64,000 nt of DNA. It comes from Smittia aterrima (Eukaryota; Arthropoda; Insecta; Diptera; Chironomidae). Position numbers and translations under genes: made by a program. Of the stretch, positions 37,846 to 48,435 are shown piece by piece (positions within the stretch are counted from its first letter, which is position 1; each line of letters starts with the position of its first letter). The notes beneath the pieces are model-generated. The model searched no databases, had not been told where the DNA came from, and was given only the letters and a program-made list of their open reading frames with translations. The stretch lies in assembly GCA_033063855.1 (NCBI GenBank), contig CP093831.1, positions 14,384,001 to 14,448,000 on the forward strand, written 5' to 3'.

Positions 37846-38525
37846 ATGATGTCTGAGAAAGAGTTGTGTGCTCGTGATTTGTCCATTTTGGATTTAATTT
37901 TTGATCCAAATCAGTGTGAAAAGGAATTGGTGGATTCGTCTCGACCCGTCAACGATGAGATCGACGCCAAGGATCAAGACGAAGGAAATTCCGATGAAGT
38001 TGTAAACTCAAAGAAGTTGGAAATTGAAGGAGTACATTTAACTGAAGCTGGAAACTTAGACGAAGCTCTCATCAAGTTCAACGATTCTATTTCAACAGCA
38101 AAGTTTCGTCCATCGCCATACAATAATCGTGCGCAACTTTATCGTTTTCTGAAAAAAGATGATTGTGAGTAGACCTTGAGACGATTATAAATCATTTTCT
38201 AACGTTTGTTTTATTTAGCGGCGCTTGCTGATCTCTCGACTGCTATTGAGTTATCAGGCGATAATTTTCCTTTAACAAAGTGTCGAGGTAGATATGTTAA
38301 CTTTTTTAGAAATTAACAATTATTAGATCAATTAAATTTTTAACAGCTTTGTGTCAGCGTGGAATTATCAAACGAAAGATTGGAGACTTAGACGGCGCAC
38401 GTGAAGATTTTAACGACAGCGCTAAACTTGGATCGAAATTCGCACGACAACAGATTATTGACCTCAATCCTTATGCGCAGCTCTGTAATCAAATGGTAAC
38501 GAAACTCTTGACGGATATGAAATAA
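37846..38525 (+). CDS. TTC36: Tetratricopeptide repeat protein 36 (TTC36) homologue
   Basis: Exons 37846-38164, 38219-38287 and 38347-38525 join in frame to 188 residues; the human protein has 189. TPR-type helices run through the middle and C-terminal parts: EAGNLDEALIKFNDSIS, SPYNNRAQLYRFLKKDD, SALADLSTAIELSGDN and CQRGIIKRKIGDLDGAREDF. The family end LGSKFARQQIIDLNPYAQLC is conserved. Two adjacent ATGs (37846, 37849) could serve as start. TTC36 is a small cytosolic TPR protein tied in mammals to chaperone binding and tyrosine metabolism; that role is not shown here. The 3' end is convergent with the F-box/LRR gene, 118 bp away. Confidence 0.93.
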
Positions 38526-38643
38526 TGCGGAAACGAAAACAGTTTTATTGTCGTCAAAACAGAAAACACTCAATATTTTAATAAAATCTTCCTGAAAAAT
38601 TCGATCGATTGTACATTTAATTGGCGGTTAATATTTAATAACT

Positions 38644-40263
38644 TCAGATCTTTCCCTGACACATAAGAACAACTAAAACTATAAAGCCAATTATACAGAT
38701 AATATAAAACGTCAGTACGCACTTAACACTCGCCAGCAAATCATGGAACGACTGATGTTTGTTATGTGTTGATTTGCTCGGCTTCTCTGTTAGCTTAAGG
38801 AATCTCAAGTTTGCACAATTTTTTTGGAAAATTCTGTATGCGTCTTCTGTAAGGCATTTTGATGTGCTATCAGTCATTTGAAAGTCTTCCAATTTGGGAC
38901 AAGCAGCAGTAATGATATCAACAATGGCATCGTCAATAAAGTCTATTGAATGATGAATTCTAATCTTCTTAATATTCGGATTGTTTCTCAGGAACTCCAA
39001 CCAATCGCCGCCGGAATTTTTCGTGTAACAATATTGAAGGCTAATCGACTCCAAAGTATTCGCGCACTTTACACTTTTCAATAAGCCTTGATAGTAATCC
39101 GTTATCTTCAAATGTCTCAAGTTGAATAGCTGAGAGAGGTTTGATAGAACATCATCGGAATAATCAACTGCTAGTTCAAGCGTTTGAAGATTTGGAAGAC
39201 TTCTTAGAAGTCCGATGAGTAAATTATTGTTGCCACGAGATTCGTTTTCGAAAACAAGCTTGGTGATCGATCTGTTATTATAATTGAAAGTCTCCATCTC
39301 TTTCAATGAATACTTGTTCACGAGAAGATTGAGTGATGCCAAATGATCTAACGTCATCAGGTGCCGCAGAATTGCATCACAGATCTTCTCATCATGTGAA
39401 TGGTTGGCGCTATTACGAAGATCAAGCGATAATTTTACTTCTTTGAACGAATTCTGCCGACAGAAGAAATCGGAAAACTTCTCCAGGTGCACTGAATATC
39501 CATTGAACTCCACATTTATTTTCTTCAATTTGAACTTTACTTCGTGATCGTCATCGTAGGAGAAGAGAGCGTTGTGTGAATCGAGGCCAATTAGCTCAAG
39601 TTGTTCTAGTTGTTTTTGATGGAGTATAAAGTCGTTGATTGATTTAATTTTTTTGTTGCTAAAGAACAGCGAACTAAACGAAATTGTCTTGAGTGCCTTG
39701 CAATCATGGAAGATCTTGAATATTTGTGGATTTGTGTCGAGAAAGGAGTGAAGCTTAAAATGTTTTAGACTAGGAAGATTAGCGACGTCTGTGTCATCAA
39801 GAGCGTCGTCCATTTTCGCAATGCGATAGCCATCAATCTCAATGTAGACGAGTCTGTGTGTCAGTTTAATTAAATTCGCCAACTGTCGTAGGTCCAAGCA
39901 GTCCGATTTGATTCGAATGCATCGAGCATTAATTTGCTTCTTGAATAACTGAAGCCATTTGTTGTTCAATCGATCGGTGTGTTCCTTATTAAAATTCACC
40001 AGAACGTAGTTTTGATAGAGACGGTTCGTCGTCAACAACGAATTAAAATCCCAATTATCTTTATAGGTGAACCTTTGAACTTTGTTGTAATTAAGATATT
40101 GAAAGTCGATTTTAATATTTGGATATCTGATTGGCATGAAATCCATGATCACTTGGTTAAACTTTTTGCATGTTTTCGCGGCACTACACAAATCTATACC
40201 TCCAAGGTGTGAGAATATCTTCACGAGACTCTCCGTCGGGAGGAGCTCGATGGAAGAATGCAT
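38644..40263 (-). CDS. F-box/leucine-rich-repeat protein with C-terminal membrane anchor
   Basis: Single coding exon, 539 residues. The N-terminal F-box (LLPTESLVKIFSHLGGIDLC, then AAKTCKKFNQVI) would recruit SKP1-cullin ligases. About ten irregular leucine-rich repeats follow (NLQTLELAVDYSDDVLSNL, NLRHLKITD, TLESISLQYC), the usual substrate-binding part. The last 25 residues are a hydrophobic helix (FYIICIIGFIVLVVLMC) ending with a Lys, as in tail-anchored proteins; this is unusual for the class and suggests a ligase held on a membrane. The orthologue is not identified. The 5' UTR appears spliced on the minus strand: intron 40382-40454. Confidence 0.82.
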   Translation of the reverse strand: MHSSIELLPTESLVKIFSHLGGIDLCSAAKTCKKFNQVIMDFMPIRYPNIKIDFQYLNYNKVQRFTYKDNWDFNSLLTTNRLYQNYVLVNFNKEHTDRLNNKWLQLFKKQINARCIRIKSDCLDLRQLANLIKLTHRLVYIEIDGYRIAKMDDALDDTDVANLPSLKHFKLHSFLDTNPQIFKIFHDCKALKTISFSSLFFSNKKIKSINDFILHQKQLEQLELIGLDSHNALFSYDDDHEVKFKLKKINVEFNGYSVHLEKFSDFFCRQNSFKEVKLSLDLRNSANHSHDEKICDAILRHLMTLDHLASLNLLVNKYSLKEMETFNYNNRSITKLVFENESRGNNNLLIGLLRSLPNLQTLELAVDYSDDVLSNLSQLFNLRHLKITDYYQGLLKSVKCANTLESISLQYCYTKNSGGDWLEFLRNNPNIKKIRIHHSIDFIDDAIVDIITAACPKLEDFQMTDSTSKCLTEDAYRIFQKNCANLRFLKLTEKPSKSTHNKHQSFHDLLASVKCVLTFYIICIIGFIVLVVLMCQGKI

Positions 40264-40540
40264 TTTGGAATAGCTGATATACTTTGTTCACTGATGCGTA
40301 ATTAAATTTCTTCTTCTTAATTTTGCGGTGACGAAAAGGTGTCAAGGTGATTGAGTTTTCAGACTGAGGAGATGTTTGTTACTAAAAATAAGAAGAGAGA
40401 AAGAAAATAAATTAAAAGATGAGAACTTTTTAATTGTCAAGAAGATAGACTTACATGTTGTTCTTTCTCTGGGATTCGATGATAAACTGACAATAATTAA
40501 TTTACGACCACACTCGTAAATCTCAAAGCCTCAACAATAT
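40264..40540 (-). other. Probable spliced 5' UTR of the F-box/LRR gene
   Basis: On the minus strand a consensus donor (cat|gtaagt) at 40454 and an acceptor (tatttttag) at 40382 frame a 73-bp intron. This leaves non-coding exons 40264-40381 and about 40455-40540. The upper edge is a guess. Confidence 0.45.
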
Positions 40541-40605
40541 TGCTCTGCTCCCAGAAAGAACATAGTTCTACAGAACGAGATAAATAAAAATAAATCGTTT
40601 TTTGG

Positions 40606-40737
40606 CCACTAGATGGGAGTTTTAACTTTCCGAAAAGCGCTTCTGTCTAACTTGTTTCAACTTTCCAATATGGAACTTTGTGGAAAGTTAGAGGAACTTT
40701 GTGGAAAGTTCAAACTCGAAGCAAGCGACATCTGGTG
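40606..40737. promoter_or_regulatory. Two CTCF-like motifs in inverted orientation
   Basis: CCACTAGATGG at 40606-40616 (plus) and the related CACCAGATGTC read on the minus strand at 40727-40737 resemble the core of CTCF binding sites as known mainly from vertebrates. They face each other across about 110 bp in the gap between two divergent genes. That they act as insulator sites is inference from the motif alone. Confidence 0.3.
40672..40710. repeat. Exact 18-bp direct repeat with flanking inverted copies
   Basis: The word ggaactttgtggaaagtt occurs at 40672-40689 and again at 40693-40710. The reverse complement of its end, aactttcc, occurs at 40624-40631 and 40659-40666. The set can form small hairpins such as 40659-40666 with 40682-40689. 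It lies about 115 bp before the Nup88 ATG. Confidence 0.75.
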
Positions 40738-40823
40738 ATTCTAAATATTTTTGTTCAATTTCAATTTCCCGGCAAAATATTTTTCGATTTGACGGCAGCA
40801 AGAGTTATTAACAATATCGTAAA

Positions 40824-42976
40824 ATGACGGACACAGATGCACTTAAGTTTAACAGCATGAAGATCTTCGATGCAGTGAAAGATAATTTGCCAGAAGGCGC
40901 TAAAGAGATTTGCGATGTATTTGAAGATTTGTTGTTCGTATGGGATTTCGCTGAATGCAATTTGATGGTTGTGAATTGGAGATTAGCTCAAACCAAAGAA
41001 GTCGCTGCGATTAAGCATCAGGTAAGTTTCATTCAATTTCATTGAAGTTTGTATTATTAGATTTGTTTTAGGCTCTTGTTCCATCTTCAACTCCAAACTT
41101 TATCGTTTCTAAAGTTTCCGTTTCTGTTGGTGGCAGTTTTGTCTCGATTAGTGGATCTCAAGGAGTTATGATAATGGAAATGCCAATACGATTCGGGTCC
41201 GATTGCGTTTATAAAGATGGTAAAGCAAGAATCTCTTGTCCAGCATATATTCTTCATGAGCACGCCACTAATCACCTCGAATGCATTCAAACTCGTTGGC
41301 ATCCTTACTCCTCACTGACAGACTCGATTATTTTGATACTCTTGTCTGATAATTCAATTAGACTGTACGACGAATCAAATTTAAGACATGTTTGGCGAGT
41401 AGGACCTGTTCCTAATTCATCTGCTGTGGAGAAGAATCTTTCATATCTTCAGAGCTTAGGCGACACAGCAGTTGACTTCGATATCGCACCACCTCGAGTT
41501 AGGGAAGATCAGTTGAACGATTCATACGAAAACGAGATCAACAAAATCAACAAATCACTCAGCTCACTTTCAATGAATGCAAAGAAGAATCAACTTCTGG
41601 AGCAGCACAAGAAAATCGAATGGCCTATCGTAATCCTTCGTGGTAACGGAACTATTTGTATCATCAATGTTGGACTTAATACAGAGCAACCTCGACTACA
41701 AGGACCTCTCACTGTAATACCGCAACAAAAGCAAAATTATGGCGACGACTCTTGCTCTCTTCTTGTAATTCCAACTCTTCCTCCAACATTAGTCATCGCC
41801 GAAAACACTGGCAAGCTGCATCACTTGTTGATGATGGAGACATCTTCCGATGAAACGACTTTTGATGAGACAAAAACTATTTTGAAAAATGATTGGGATT
41901 TGTATGCTTTGGAAACAATTGAACTTGAGCTCGGCTTATCTGAAGACAACACAAAATTAACACCAACTGCGCCAATAGTTTTGAAAAGCGACCCTATCAA
42001 TGAACAACGATACTTCTGCTATCACGATACTGGCTTACATGGAGTTTCAATAGGTTTTGTAGAACAACTGAAGTCTTACATCAAAGACGACTCAGAAAAC
42101 GAACCAAACATGAACGTGGTTTCTCGAGCAGAGTACATTCTCAGCACTAAAGCGTTTAACGTTTCAAAAATCAACGCAGTGGTTGGATTTGGACTTCTTC
42201 AGTCGCCATCAGGAATTTTCGCTATTTTAAGCAGCGGACAAGTCGTTAGTTTGAATACAATGAAAATGTTGACAGCACCGATCATTGAAACGAAGTCAAT
42301 AAGCAGCGAACAGAGACCGGTTGATAGAAAAGTTCCTTTCGATCAACACATCAAAAGTTTGCTTCAATCAGGAGTTACTCAACCGATTCTTAAACTCGAT
42401 CGAACCAAACCACCATCTTCTCAACAATCGTTTGAACTTCTCATGAACTCTATTCAAGTAATGCGAGACAATCAGTTTAAAAGACACGATCAAGCTAGAC
42501 AAGAGATTGCTAAACGAGTAAAGGTCCTCGAGTGCTTAAAAGTTCAACAGATTGATGACATCAGCCAGTTAATTCAAGACAAAGAACTTATTCATGAAAA
42601 GGCTTACGAGCTAGCCGACAAACACGAAGACATTATGGAACGTCAACAGAATCTTCAGAAACGCGTTCAAGATGCTCTTCGTCTCGCATCGATTCGTTTA
42701 CCATCAGGAAATGCATCAGAGAAGGATTTTATGGACCAAATTAAACGAATCAAATCAAAGGTCGACAAACTTCTTCAAGATGTCAAGCAAATTAAATCTA
42801 AGAACGAAATCCAAAAGAAGCAGTACGAGTCTTGGGAGAATTCAAATGAAAATTCCATCAAAGCCCTTCCACCCAAACAGGAAGAGAAGATCAAAGAGAT
42901 TCTTGTCGACATGAGCAAACAGATCTCTAATCTTTCAAACGACGTTAAGAAAATCAGTTCTATTATCGATGTTTAA
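40824..42976 (+). CDS. Nup88: Nucleoporin Nup88 (members only)
   Basis: Component of the cytoplasmic face of the nuclear pore. With Nup214 it docks the export receptor CRM1; the Drosophila gene mbo is needed for nuclear import of NF-kB proteins. Exons 40824-41021 and 41072-42976 give 700 residues. The N-terminal beta-propeller is recognisable from VWDFAECNLMVVNW, GVMIMEMPIRFG, CIQTRWHPYSSLTDSI and ILLSDNSIRLYD. The C-terminal 250 residues are coiled coil (EIAKRVKVLECLKVQQIDD, NLQKRVQDALRLA), which in the family binds Nup214/Nup62. Its 3' end is convergent with LEO1, 75 bp apart, with AATAAA just after the stop. Confidence 0.94.
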
Positions 42977-43051
42977 TGTTACTCCACTCTCGATTGTACT
43001 TTCAATAAAAACTGTTCTTTATTTCTTCCACAAAATGATATCATGTTCGCC

Positions 43052-44966
43052 TTAATCATCATCGCTATGATCGCTTGCGCTTTCCTTTCCAGTTCCATCA
43101 TTATCCGATCCAGAGTGTTTGCTAACGGATGCATTATCGCTGTCGTCATCGGATTCTTTCAAAGCCTTTGTTGGCTTCGACTTATCCTTCTTCTTGCGGC
43201 GAGCGTCAAAGTCAGAACCGTCGGAAGCATCATCTTCATTTTCATCAGACGAGTAAATAGGTTTGTCACCACTACCAGCTGCGCCTTTCTTGTATTTATT
43301 TTTAATTGCAGAAATTGAAATGCCTCCTTCATCATCTGATCCTTCATCATGGTCACCATAACCAGCAGCTCCACCCGAAGATCTTTTCGTTCGTTTGGTT
43401 TTGATTGGTTTTCGTTGTCTCATAAGTTGACGAAGAGACTCCTCTTCCTTCTTCAAATTTTCAGCACGCTCAGCTTCTGGATCGTGACCAACTTGAGTAA
43501 GGATTTTAATACCAGGATTCTTCTGTGAACGATCAGCGAGAGACATTGTCATCTTCTTGTGAGTGAAAGAGTCCGTTGAATGAGGTCGGAACGTAAGCTT
43601 AGTTCTGAAAACTGCTTGTCCCTGCAAACCGGTCCCTTGACGTACGAACAAATGATTGTGATCGTTTTGAAGTGGTTGCTTGTAAACATCAAAGATTTCA
43701 CTGCCCAGATGAAGACTTAAGCTGCCGTCAGACCATCTCACAAAGCGAGCATTTGATTCTTGAACAGTTTCACCTTTGTTGTTAATTGTTCTGCGCCAAC
43801 GGATTGTGTTTCCAACTTTCAACTTTAAACGTTGTCGACCTTCCTCGTCCAATGTTTCTTCTTCATCAATTTCGTCCTCATACGTTTCAGGATCAAACGG
43901 TCGAGTGTCCACGGACAAGAAATTAGGTAATTTGACGAAATGAATTTCTCTTCCTAGATCTGATGCGATTCTTGGAATTTCAACATCAATTCTGGTTTCT
44001 GGAATAGGGGTCTTCTCTCTTTCTTCAGATTTCTTTCGCACAGATTGACCATTTTCATCTCTCGAACTTCGACTGCGACTTCGTGATCTACCGCGACTAA
44101 CTGAACGCGATATGGAACGACGAGATCTCTCACTTCCGCTGTCTTTTCGTCCTGAACTTTTTTCTGATCCACTTTTAGCTCCAGCTTCATCTGAACTAAT
44201 ATCATCAGCATCACCAAACAAAGCAGAAGCTCCTGGTTGATTCTTCGGAGCTTCGTCTTCTTCGCTGTCAGTGTCGATCAACTTATTTTTCTTTGCTGTA
44301 ACTTGCTTCGGTACGTCATTGGAATCAGAGTCTGAGATGATCTTTCTCTTTCGTTTGTCAACAACACCAGAATTGTTCGAGTCGTGAGAGTTGCTGCGAG
44401 ATCTTCCCGAATGTTTCGAACCTGGCGAACCGCTTTTAGATCGTTTGGAGGATGGCGAACCGCTTTTAGATCGTTTGGAGGATGGCGAACCGCTTTTGGA
44501 TTGTTTCGATGCTGGTGAACCACTTCTTTTGGAAGCAGGAGTGGGACTCTTTGACTTTGCTGGCGAGCCGCTTGCTGATCGACTCTTAGAAGATTTTGAT
44601 CCACGAGAACCACTTCGAGATCTGTTTGAATGCTTCGATGCTGCTGATCCCGATCTAAAAAAGACGCAATAAATGAACGCAATTTGTTGAATTCTAATTT
44701 GAATAAATTTACCGTGAACGAGATCCACTTCCTGAACGAGCTGATCCACTACGAGATCGTGAATTACTTCTAGATCCTTTTGAAGATGCCGATCCTGATC
44801 TGCTGCGTGATCCAGAATGATTCGATGCATTTGAATTTGACCGAGATCGATTTTGCGAGCCGCCTTCAGAACCTTGAAAGATCGAAAATAAGTTTTTTAG
44901 GTGATTTACGATGCTTCCTTGAATGATTTGATATCGCTTACCTGAGTCACTTAACTCTTCACCCAT
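43052..44966 (-). CDS. Atu: LEO1, subunit of the PAF1 transcription elongation complex
   Basis: Nuclear factor that travels with RNA polymerase II and supports histone modification. Minus-strand exons 44942-44966, 44713-44872 and 43052-44654 give 595 residues. The N-terminal third is a low-complexity Ser/Arg/Lys/Gly domain with RS-like and SGSPSSKRSK repeats. The conserved LEO1 domain (EIHFVKLPNFLSVDTRPFDP, then KVGNTIRWRR, NARFVRWSDGSLSLHLG and FVRQGTGLQGQAVFRTKLTF) lies at about residues 290-460. An acidic Ser/Asp-rich tail follows (SSDENEDDASDG). Exon 1 holds only eight codons and a base; exon 2 uses an AAG acceptor. It is divergent from the DELE1-like gene, 207 bp apart. Confidence 0.95.
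44401..44520. repeat. 30-bp tandem repeat inside the LEO1 low-complexity domain
   Basis: Copies 44431-44460 and 44461-44490 are identical. Copies 44491-44520 and 44401-44430 are diverged. Each encodes ten residues of the GSPSSKRSKS type. The exact pair points to a recent duplication or to polymorphic copy number. Confidence 0.85.
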
Positions 44967-45173
44967 TTTATAAGATTTTATATTAATCCTTCACTTAAAT
45001 TAATTGTTATTTGCTGTTTTAGACAATCTCTTTTAATAGCTTTGAAAATTACAAACTCTTGCATGCCCCACGCATATCTCATATCTCTGCACCCTTCTGG
45101 TTTTGGGAAATTTGAATGTGATTTTTCAACTTCGCAATTATTATTAGGTTCCGGGTAACATCAAGCGTTCTAC

Positions 45174-46484
45174 ATGTGGAAATATGTTTCACGACGTGTC
45201 AAAGATTCGATTGATCTTGGCATCAATGTGCGGAAGTCATTCACAGTGCAACAGAACTTGATAAATAATTTAAAAGAAAGACAACAACAACAGCAAAATG
45301 CAAGAGCTCAACACCATCTCAACTGTAATTTGGCTACTCGATTCCAAGATCCATCGAGAGATGACAAAGGCAAAGGCGATGAGAAGTTTAAGAGGAAGTA
45401 TCATCGCTTGAACAACAAAAACAAATGCTTTATGAGCGCTCTGACTTGGGTAAGTTTCTTTGATGGCCTTGAAATGTTTTGGGTCTTCCTAATGTTTATT
45501 TTTACGATACAGTCAACCGCTATAGTGACCGGGTTCTATGCTTCTCAACTCTTATGCTTATACCGTCGTAAACAGAGATTAGCCATCGAAGGAAGTCGCT
45601 GCTACTATTCAAAATATGTCCAAAACACAACCCAGTCGATCCATCGAAATATTCAATATCTCTTAACACCGGAAGGACAGAAATCATTCATTCCTTCTCT
45701 TCCAAAGTTGGAATGTCCATTCAAACGAGCAAATCTCCACCGTGACAGGAGCACAGAGCCGAAGATTTTCAAAGAGTTATCTGAGGATGAGTTTATGCAA
45801 CTTGTTGATCCGGGATATAAACAACATGAGACTTTTTACGGAAACTTTGAACGTCGAAATAGCCAAGATGTACAAAACGTTAGCAATGCTATCAATAACG
45901 ACAAAATTCAATATTTGGATGATTCAGTTCAGAAGGAACTAACGACTGAAGAAAAGGAAGAAGCTGCTATTGACGGTGCGATTAAAGAACTCGCTCATAT
46001 TGTAGGAGAACTTGAATTCCAAATGGGGCTCGAGAGCGTCTTGGCTGAAGACTATGATGGAGCAGTTGATCACTTCACATTAAGCAGTAATCATAATCAT
46101 GCAGGAGGAGCTTTCAACCTCGGTTTGTGCTATGAGCAAGGCGTCGGTGTGAAAAGAAATATGAAGACTGCAAAGAGACTTTATGAACTGGCCAGTGAAC
46201 TTGGACACGCTAAAGCGTTCTACAATCTTGGAGTATTCCATGCTCATGGAATGGGTGGCGCTCGTAAGAGCTTCCGGCAAGCTAAAAAGTATTTCGAGAA
46301 AGCTGCCGAATTGGGCAACAACGATGCCGTTGGCGCTTTAAATCTACTTTTGCCGCCGATCAAAAAACTTCCCATCGTTGAAGAAACGCCTGACGAAGAC
46401 TTTTTCTTCATGGAAAAGCCAACGATGTCGAAGACCATCAGTGCCATGGCCCAACACAGTTTGATGCGTGTCGCTGTCTCTTAA
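45174..46484 (+). CDS. DELE1-like Sel1-repeat mitochondrial protein
   Basis: In mammals DELE1 is a mitochondrial protein that, on stress, is cleaved and activates the kinase HRI. Here the best model is exons 45174-45449 and 45513-46484, 415 residues. The N-terminus is basic and amphipathic (MWKYVSRRVKDSIDLG, then VRKSFTV), consistent with mitochondrial import, followed by a polyglutamine run and a short hydrophobic segment (STAIVTGFYASQLLCLY). Sel1/TPR-like repeats fill the C-terminus: GAFNLGLCYEQGVGVKRN, AKRLYELASELGHAKAFYNL and AKKYFEKAAELGNNDAV. The 63-bp intron is a multiple of three without a stop, so reading through it gives a 436-residue alternative. The DELE1 name rests on domain order and repeat likeness. 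Confidence 0.72.
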   Translation: MWKYVSRRVKDSIDLGINVRKSFTVQQNLINNLKERQQQQQNARAQHHLNCNLATRFQDPSRDDKGKGDEKFKRKYHRLNNKNKCFMSALTWVSFFDGLEMFWVFLMFIFTIQSTAIVTGFYASQLLCLYRRKQRLAIEGSRCYYSKYVQNTTQSIHRNIQYLLTPEGQKSFIPSLPKLECPFKRANLHRDRSTEPKIFKELSEDEFMQLVDPGYKQHETFYGNFERRNSQDVQNVSNAINNDKIQYLDDSVQKELTTEEKEEAAIDGAIKELAHIVGELEFQMGLESVLAEDYDGAVDHFTLSSNHNHAGGAFNLGLCYEQGVGVKRNMKTAKRLYELASELGHAKAFYNLGVFHAHGMGGARKSFRQAKKYFEKAAELGNNDAVGALNLLLPPIKKLPIVEETPDEDFFFMEKPTMSKTISAMAQHSLMRVAVS

Positions 46485-47472
46485 TTAGAATTAGAAATAT
46501 TCTATTATCATTAACGAATAATTTCGGAAAGCAAACGGCAGCCTGAGAAGGAGTGAAAGTGATGATCCCATCAATAATTAATCCGTTTATCATTATTATC
46601 TTAACACAAAAACGCAGAAACGTGAAAAGATAAGAGCTTAACGATTTGTTATGGTTTTGCTCGGTTTTTTCTCAGGTGTTCTTATCATGAATTCGAGTAG
46701 CCTTATCAGACGGTGAATCACAAAATAATTATATTGCTCGGTTTTCGGTTACAAATTTAAATATCGACTAGATCATTAAGAAACCTCAAATTTGAAGGAC
46801 ACAAAGATTGTAAAATTAGAAGAAGAAAAATTGTTGAACGATGAGTTTTGAAATAAAAATTTGAAGCGAATTTTCACGCTTTTTTAAAGATCAACAGGTT
46901 TCATAGTTTCCTTGACAAACTAACTAAACGTGATGTCTATATATTTGGATTTCTTTTAACGTTGAATATTATTCTCACGATGCTCTTTTTGTGTTTGCTA
47001 TCGTCGAAACGATTTTGTTTTGTGCAAGGGGAGAAAGCGATTATTATGATTTTATTACTGCATAAAGCGAAACCTCTTCGAGTCAAACCCACAACATCAA
47101 GTCACATCAGCTGATGATTGGGATATTCTTTGAATAACTTCACAAATTTTACTTCCGACTTGACATGCATAGAAAAACTTTCGATTTCTTTTTAACCGCT
47201 TATCGTAAACAGTCACGCAACCGTAAAAAATTCCTTCGAATGAGAACAAAAGGAATGGAAAGAAATTATTGTCAAACATGCTTTTATGAAAATTGGAAAG
47301 GAAAACATGAGTTTCCATTATTAATAAAGTTTTCCTCGTCGACTCAACAACAAATGGGGTTTTACAGCTGAGAAAGAAAGCGAAAGCCATTGGGTGTTGA
47401 AACAGCAAAAGTTTCAGGTGAAAACTTAAAGTAATTTCATTTGAGTGTTAAAAGTGAAGGAAGAGCGTTAAA
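46485..47472. other. Intergenic
   Basis: About 1 kb without a gene that I can support; AT-rich, with no notable motif. Confidence 0.55.
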
Positions 47473-48390
47473 ATGTTTGATGAAGAAGAATCGAAGAAGT
47501 TAAGAATTTTCCAACGCCATGAGCGACATGAATTGCAGTTGATCATCGAAAGATGTAATGAAGTTGCTTTCGACTACGTTTGTGTGCCAAGCATAAGAAA
47601 TGACAAAGATCTGTGCTTTGGGAGTAAAACGCCGCGAAAGATTCATCTTTTTGCTGATGACAAAACTCTCAATTCGTTTATGCGAAAATGTTTCAAAGAA
47701 CATTTCTCTGAGCCGACTGTGAAAACTGTCGAAACAAAAAAGTCTGACGATGAAGGGAAAGAAGAAGAAAATGAAGTGAAACCAACTCACATTTTTGCTT
47801 CAAGAGTTCCTCGATTCAATGATATTACAATTGATTCTTCTGGTGTGTACCGAAGAAGAAGAAAAACCAGACAAGCTCCGGAAAGTAAGAAGAAAATTCT
47901 TTGCGCATTTGGATCATCAAGCAAAAGAGATCTTCTTGTAACTAGGAATCCTGTCAAGTCTATAACACCAGGAGTTGGAGCTTACAATCCAGTCCAGCCA
48001 GATAAAAATTTCTTCAATCATTCGTTCGGCGGTGATATCAAAATCAAACCGGCTTTTGAAATCGTCTGCGGTCCTTCGAATCTTGATGACAAATGCGACA
48101 GTTGCGATGAGAAGCCAAGGAATGTTTTCTGGAAAAATGATAAAACTCAAATTGTTTTCTGTCGTTCATGTTATAAAAAGAAAGTCGAAGAGATCAAGAA
48201 GAAAAGCAAAGGAATCATCGAAAGGCATCGCAAGCTGGAAATAATGAAAAATGATTTTCAGAAGAAGAGATATTGCGATTTCTTTCACGAGCATAACAAC
48301 ACTAGCGCGGCAATTAGGACTTTGACACAAAAAACGTTCCACAAAAGGATTCATCAAGAAAACTTACTTAACATGAAATTGGATTATTAG
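47473..48390 (+). CDS. Putative PG-motif/zinc-ribbon protein of unknown function
   Basis: Single exon, 305 residues, very basic. Residues about 125-185 hold patterns like those in sperm-tail PG-rich (STPG) proteins: RFNDITIDSSGVYRRRR and the motif TPGVGAYNPVQP followed by FNHSFGG. Next comes a four-cysteine module, CDSCDEKP...VFCRSCYKKK, that looks like a small zinc ribbon. A basic helical C-terminus ends in KLDY. STPG proteins bind or line microtubules of sperm and cilia, so a testis/axoneme role is possible but is inference. It is convergent with Claspin, whose stop codon is 45 bp away. Confidence 0.7.
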   Translation: MFDEEESKKLRIFQRHERHELQLIIERCNEVAFDYVCVPSIRNDKDLCFGSKTPRKIHLFADDKTLNSFMRKCFKEHFSEPTVKTVETKKSDDEGKEEENEVKPTHIFASRVPRFNDITIDSSGVYRRRRKTRQAPESKKKILCAFGSSSKRDLLVTRNPVKSITPGVGAYNPVQPDKNFFNHSFGGDIKIKPAFEIVCGPSNLDDKCDSCDEKPRNVFWKNDKTQIVFCRSCYKKKVEEIKKKSKGIIERHRKLEIMKNDFQKKRYCDFFHEHNNTSAAIRTLTQKTFHKRIHQENLLNMKLDY

Positions 48391-48435
48391 TTTTCCCTAT
48401 TTATTAAATAAAAGTGTGTAAAAGTGTGTGATACA

